Shown here: positions 8,001 through 9,183 of the stretch, piece after piece
How the letters are laid out: each line of letters opens with the position of its first letter
Position numbering within the stretch: position 1 is the stretch's first letter
NCBI GenBank assembly: GCA_035528275.1
Contig: DATKYV010000315.1
Span: 1 to 9,183, forward strand
Length of the DNA: 9,183 bases
Reading direction: 5' to 3'
Origin: DATKYV01 sp035528275
GTDB lineage: Bacteria > Acidobacteriota > Terriglobia > UBA7540
Position numbers and translations under genes: made by a program
Notes under the pieces: model-generated
Database searches by the model: none
What the model was told of the DNA's origin: nothing
What the model saw: only the letters and a program-made list of their open reading frames with translations

Positions 8001-8587
8001 CCAGCCTGCTGGCCGTTGACGTTGGTTTGAAGGGCGCGTTCGGGCGTGTCGGCCTCGGCGTTCTGAAACCGACCCGGTGTGGCGCCGGGAACCAGATTGA
8101 TGAGGGTCTGGTAGTTGCGGAAGTTGGAGAGCGGCAGGTTGTTCACTTCCGCCGTATTGATCTCAGTCTTCACGTCCGACGTTTCCGTCTGGAGGGCCGT
8201 CGCGCTGGCCTCCACGGTAATCGATTCGGTCACCGCCCCCACCTCCAAGCTTGGGTTGATGCGGTTGACGGTGTTGATCGAAACGGCGACGCCCGTTTGG
8301 GTGTATGGTTTGAACCCGCTTTTGCTAACCGAAAGGTCGTAAGTACCCTGCTGCAGGTTCCTAATCGAGTAGACACCTCCGGCGTCCGTGGTTGCCTCGC
8401 GGGTGAGGCCCGTGTTGGTGTTCTTAACCGTCACGGTCGCCCCGGGAACCACTGCACCGGTCTGGTCCGTTACGGTTCCGACGAGCGAGCCGTAAAGGAC
8501 CTGCCCTTTAGCCTGCTGGGCAAGAACGGATGTCAGCATAAAACCGACACCCAGAACAAAAGCCAGCAATTTGCACTTTGGCTTCAC
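5072..8587 (-). CDS. Oar-like TonB-dependent outer-membrane receptor
   Basis: This is a 1171-residue outer-membrane transporter, complete, with a length usual for Oar-type receptors. Seen in order: a signal peptide (KPKCK, then a hydrophobic core, likely cleaved near residues 23-29); a carboxypeptidase-regulatory-like domain (about 31-117) with DQTGAVVPGATVTV; a TonB-box-like ESITVEA at about 121; a plug (about 130-255) with LDGSANI, PVESVQEVSV and TVVTKSGTNDFHGSLFGF; then GGPIKKDKLFFFADWEG, which opens the barrel; and a C-terminal strand FRFGFRLGF ending in Phe, the mark of barrel insertion. Mature cysteines occur in two pairs (485/519 and 1062/1069), probably in loops. The frame is open up to a GTG at 8656, but GTG 8587 is preferred because of its Shine-Dalgarno and because the signal peptide then starts properly. 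Energy would come from TonB-ExbBD. The substrate cannot be told; large polymers or peptides are possible for this family. Confidence 0.93.
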   Translation of the reverse strand: MKPKCKLLAFVLGVGFMLTSVLAQQAKGQVLYGSLVGTVTDQTGAVVPGATVTVKNTNTGLTREATTDAGGVYSIRNLQQGTYDLSVSKSGFKPYTQTGVAVSINTVNRINPSLEVGAVTESITVEASATALQTETSDVKTEINTAEVNNLPLSNFRNYQTLINLVPGATPGRFQNAEADTPERALQTNVNGQQAGANNQRLDGSANILVTLPHHAAYIAPVESVQEVSVSTDNFDAEQGMTGGAAVTVVTKSGTNDFHGSLFGFHNNSATRAFTWDENRAGVTQKPKTIQNIDGGSIGGPIKKDKLFFFADWEGLFERANRSRLESVPRKEYFNGDLSSFLGDQILDASGNPIMVPTTEGAMAPLQEGMIFDPYTGNLDGTGRSVISYGGAVNVIPPDRLNVPMMTLLNLLPDPNQEGDFDNYFVSGTQKLNRHNIDAKINWNRNEKHQLWFKYSTMVARFSSAGSSLGDAGGQDIGDGGLGGCHTRTQIAGIGQTYTVSPNFLIDATLGWTRFGQACQPPDQISGVNFGSDVLGIPGTNGPDPREAGMPVFYSYWSDMGNPEGWNPAFRNDQSYTFNANASWMKGPHEIRFGFDYLHHLMNHFQPELGDGPRGGFDFGAGPMALNPSALEETVGFLGDTPDFENDQNSLAAFMMGIPDYTGKSTQYIKMDSLEGQYALYIRDRWRATKKLTLDIGLRWELYPNRRRSAGLGIESYDPTTNDALIGGRGDVPQDNGVGYSKKLFAPRVGFAYQVTDSTVIRSGYGITYHAHPWGAQALRGWFPLTVVGTFEGVNGYQPVNTDPTYVEQGIPNEPLGPDVGIPSILDFDISTGRVLIPNAAETGYPAANQELRRGYIQTWNFILQRKLPGELLTSIGYVGSRSVRDFSFRNINAGQVIGAGNDGRPLYVLFGRTASTRQYDGMLGSSYHSLQATLNRRFTGGLLLKAAYTYSHAIDMAGYSDWTEPAWESDLAWGRNRANADYNQPHNLQFAFVYELPFGSGKKWASSGGGSQAVLGGWQFNGIFSSFQGRQFQLTASGSSLNMPNNRQTPDQVGPIEYTGCIGADEGCTFFDTSAFARITGEARFGTVGRNTMRGPGVVNMDLGLFRTFKLSEKFNLQFRAEAFNLSNTPHFGGPSTSVNSGDFGQITETDTDWAYGRSREFRFGFRLGF

Positions 8588-8590
8588 GCT

Positions 8591-8603
8591 TCTCCTCCTC
8601 CCT
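8591..8603 (-). promoter_or_regulatory. Ribosome binding site deciding the receptor start
   Basis: The minus strand reads GAGGGAGGAGGAGA just before AGC and the GTG at 8587, a very strong Shine-Dalgarno at proper spacing. The upstream in-frame candidates, ATG 8608 and GTG 8656, have no such sequence before them. They would add Arg-rich or acidic residues in front of the signal peptide. Confidence 0.75.
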
Positions 8604-8700
8604 CGCATTGCGAGGAAACTGTCATTCTCGTCCTTGTGAAACCCGTTGAATTCCACGATGCTGTAAGAATCCAGCCCCAGGCTCCGACTTCAATCTCAAC

Positions 8701-8709
8701 GTCACTGAC
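8701..8709. repeat. Dyad GTCACTGAC
   Basis: Arms GTCA and TGAC flank a single C. It lies about 115 bases before the receptor start and uses the same half-site as the dyad at 8764-8775. It could be an operator half-site pair, but short dyads are common by chance. Confidence 0.25.
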
Positions 8710-8763
8710 CTGTGGCTACATCACTGCCTTGGCAATCAGACCCATTGCATGGCGATGACACCG

Positions 8764-8775
8764 TGACGAACGTCA
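8764..8775. repeat. Dyad TGACGAACGTCA
   Basis: Perfect five-base arms TGACG and CGTCA are separated by AA, and another TGAC lies at 8756-8759. The spot is upstream of the receptor gene and fits an operator for a dimeric regulator, but no regulator gene is visible to support this. Confidence 0.3.
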
Positions 8776-8785
8776 AAATCTTACA

Positions 8786-8802
8786 CAAGTTTCCGTAGAA
8801 AA
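8786..8802 (+). repeat. Imperfect direct repeat, copy 1
   Basis: CAAGTTTCCGTAGAAAA matches the copy at 8987-9003 at 14 of 17 positions, in the same orientation, 201 bases apart. Both copies lie upstream of the receptor gene. Meaning unknown. Confidence 0.4.
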
Positions 8803-8986
8803 CAGCAAACAACCGTAACATTTGACTCTGATTGAGCAAGCAGCCTTCCAGGGCTTCAACCTCGAAACAATTATTTTGGCCGTAGCTAACCCCTTTAAAT
8901 TCACAAGATTCTTGCCTAGAGGGCCCGAGGAATTCCCTGCCGACCCTTGATGTTGTTCTCGTTTTCCAAATTGTGATTATGTAATC

Positions 8987-9003
8987 CAATTTTTTGTAGA
9001 AAA
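8987..9003 (+). repeat. Imperfect direct repeat, copy 2
   Basis: CAATTTTTTGTAGAAAA shares the core GTAGAAAA and the 5' CAAnTTT with the copy at 8786-8802. It lies about 90 bases after the stop codon of the upstream gene, in an AT-rich stretch. Confidence 0.4.
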
Positions 9004-9089
9004 TAGTCCCTGCAGGGGAGACACCTGGGGCTTTCGTCATACTCTTGGTAACCGGTTTCTCCGCTGTGGTGCCGGCAGCCCAAGGATGC

Positions 9090-9183
9090 CTAGGGATTCC
9101 GCTCGAGGGCCTGGAGGTCTTTATCAATGCGGTCGAGCAAAAGCGTCTGGCCACGGGCGGCGGCAGCATCCCGGGCCTTGCGT
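9090..9183 (-). CDS. C-terminal end of an unrecognised protein (partial)
   Basis: The minus frame entering from the right edge gives 30 codons and then TAG at 9092-9090. The peptide begins RKARDAAAARGQTLLLDRID and ends LQALERNP. It is Ala/Leu/Arg-rich, charged and clearly helical, with GC-rich codon use like the other genes, whereas the two other minus frames here look less natural. Such tails are common at the end of tetratricopeptide-repeat proteins, but 30 residues do not allow a family call. The gene is codirectional with the receptor and about 500 bases upstream of it, so it is probably a separate unit. A chance open frame cannot be excluded. Confidence 0.55.
   Translation of the reverse strand, partial: RKARDAAAARGQTLLLDRIDKDLQALERNP

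Larger units (their letters stand above)
8604..9089. other. Intergenic region upstream of the receptor gene
   Basis: About 490 bases without a supported gene. The composition is more AT-rich than the neighbouring genes, especially 8760-9010. A 155-codon minus frame (9169-8702) crosses it, but its protein has no recognisable family and its codon use is unlike the neighbours, so I do not call it. The region should hold the receptor promoter and the 3' end of the upstream transcript. It contains a 17-bp imperfect direct repeat and two GTCA/TGAC dyads, listed separately. I see no tRNA, CRISPR or insertion sequence. Confidence 0.6.

Noticed and set aside
7028..8758. Plus-strand open frame of 576 codons
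   Set aside because: It is antisense to the receptor's plug and barrel-start region, has no recognisable domain, and the receptor frame is complete and convincing.
8870..8899. Possible minus-strand promoter TTTAAA-N18-AATAAT
   Set aside because: The match is fair for the -10 box (5 of 6) but weak for the -35 box, and it would give a leader of about 280 bases. In AT-rich DNA this is expected by chance.
9005..9025. CCCTGCAGGG palindrome as a terminator for the upstream gene
   Set aside because: The stem is only 3-4 bp once a loop is allowed, and the following T-run is short.
8702..9169. Minus-strand open frame of 155 codons
   Set aside because: It overlaps the C-terminal coding end at 9090-9183 in another frame, runs through AT-rich intergenic DNA, and has a mixed composition with no motif or Shine-Dalgarno that I can see.
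1..9183. CRISPR array, phage genes, insertion sequence or tRNA
   Set aside because: I saw no regularly spaced repeats, transposase or integrase motifs, terminal inverted repeats or cloverleaf in the non-coding stretches.

Overview
The window suggests an Acidobacteriota genome or a close relative. The DNA is GC-rich and holds one large Oar-type TonB-dependent receptor with an N-terminal carboxypeptidase-regulatory-like domain, a family greatly expanded in that phylum. The assignment rests on protein style only; no marker gene is present. All supported genes lie on the minus strand, so the window reads from right to left.

Layout in the direction of transcription: (1) 9183-9090, the last 30 codons of an unrecognised protein that enters from the right edge. 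(2) 9089-8604, about 490 bases without a gene, relatively AT-rich in the middle, with a 17-bp imperfect direct repeat and some TGAC/GTCA dyads. (3) 8587-5072, an intact Oar-like TonB-dependent outer-membrane receptor of 1171 residues, best started at a GTG behind a strong Shine-Dalgarno sequence. (4) 5050-5008, a perfect 13-bp-stem hairpin followed by a T-rich run, an intrinsic terminator for the receptor gene. (5) 5007-4845, a short leader. (6) 4844-1, a very large alpha-2-macroglobulin-family protein that runs off the left edge after 1614 codons without a stop. It carries a GCFEQ thioester motif. Because it has no stop in the window, it is easily overlooked in favour of the long antisense frames that lie over it.

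The receptor would move a TonB-energised substrate across the outer membrane. The macroglobulin would trap proteases, or otherwise bind proteins covalently, in the periplasm or at the cell surface. The terminator argues for separate transcription units, but the two genes share a homologous module. The macroglobulin contains, just before its bait-like region, a carboxypeptidase-regulatory-like domain and TonB-box-like segment that match the receptor's N-terminus (28 of 60 identical residues by hand alignment). It also contains a stretch resembling the C-terminal part of type II secretion pseudopilins (GspG). This composite macroglobulin is the most unusual object in the window. Any direct partnership between the two proteins is inference.
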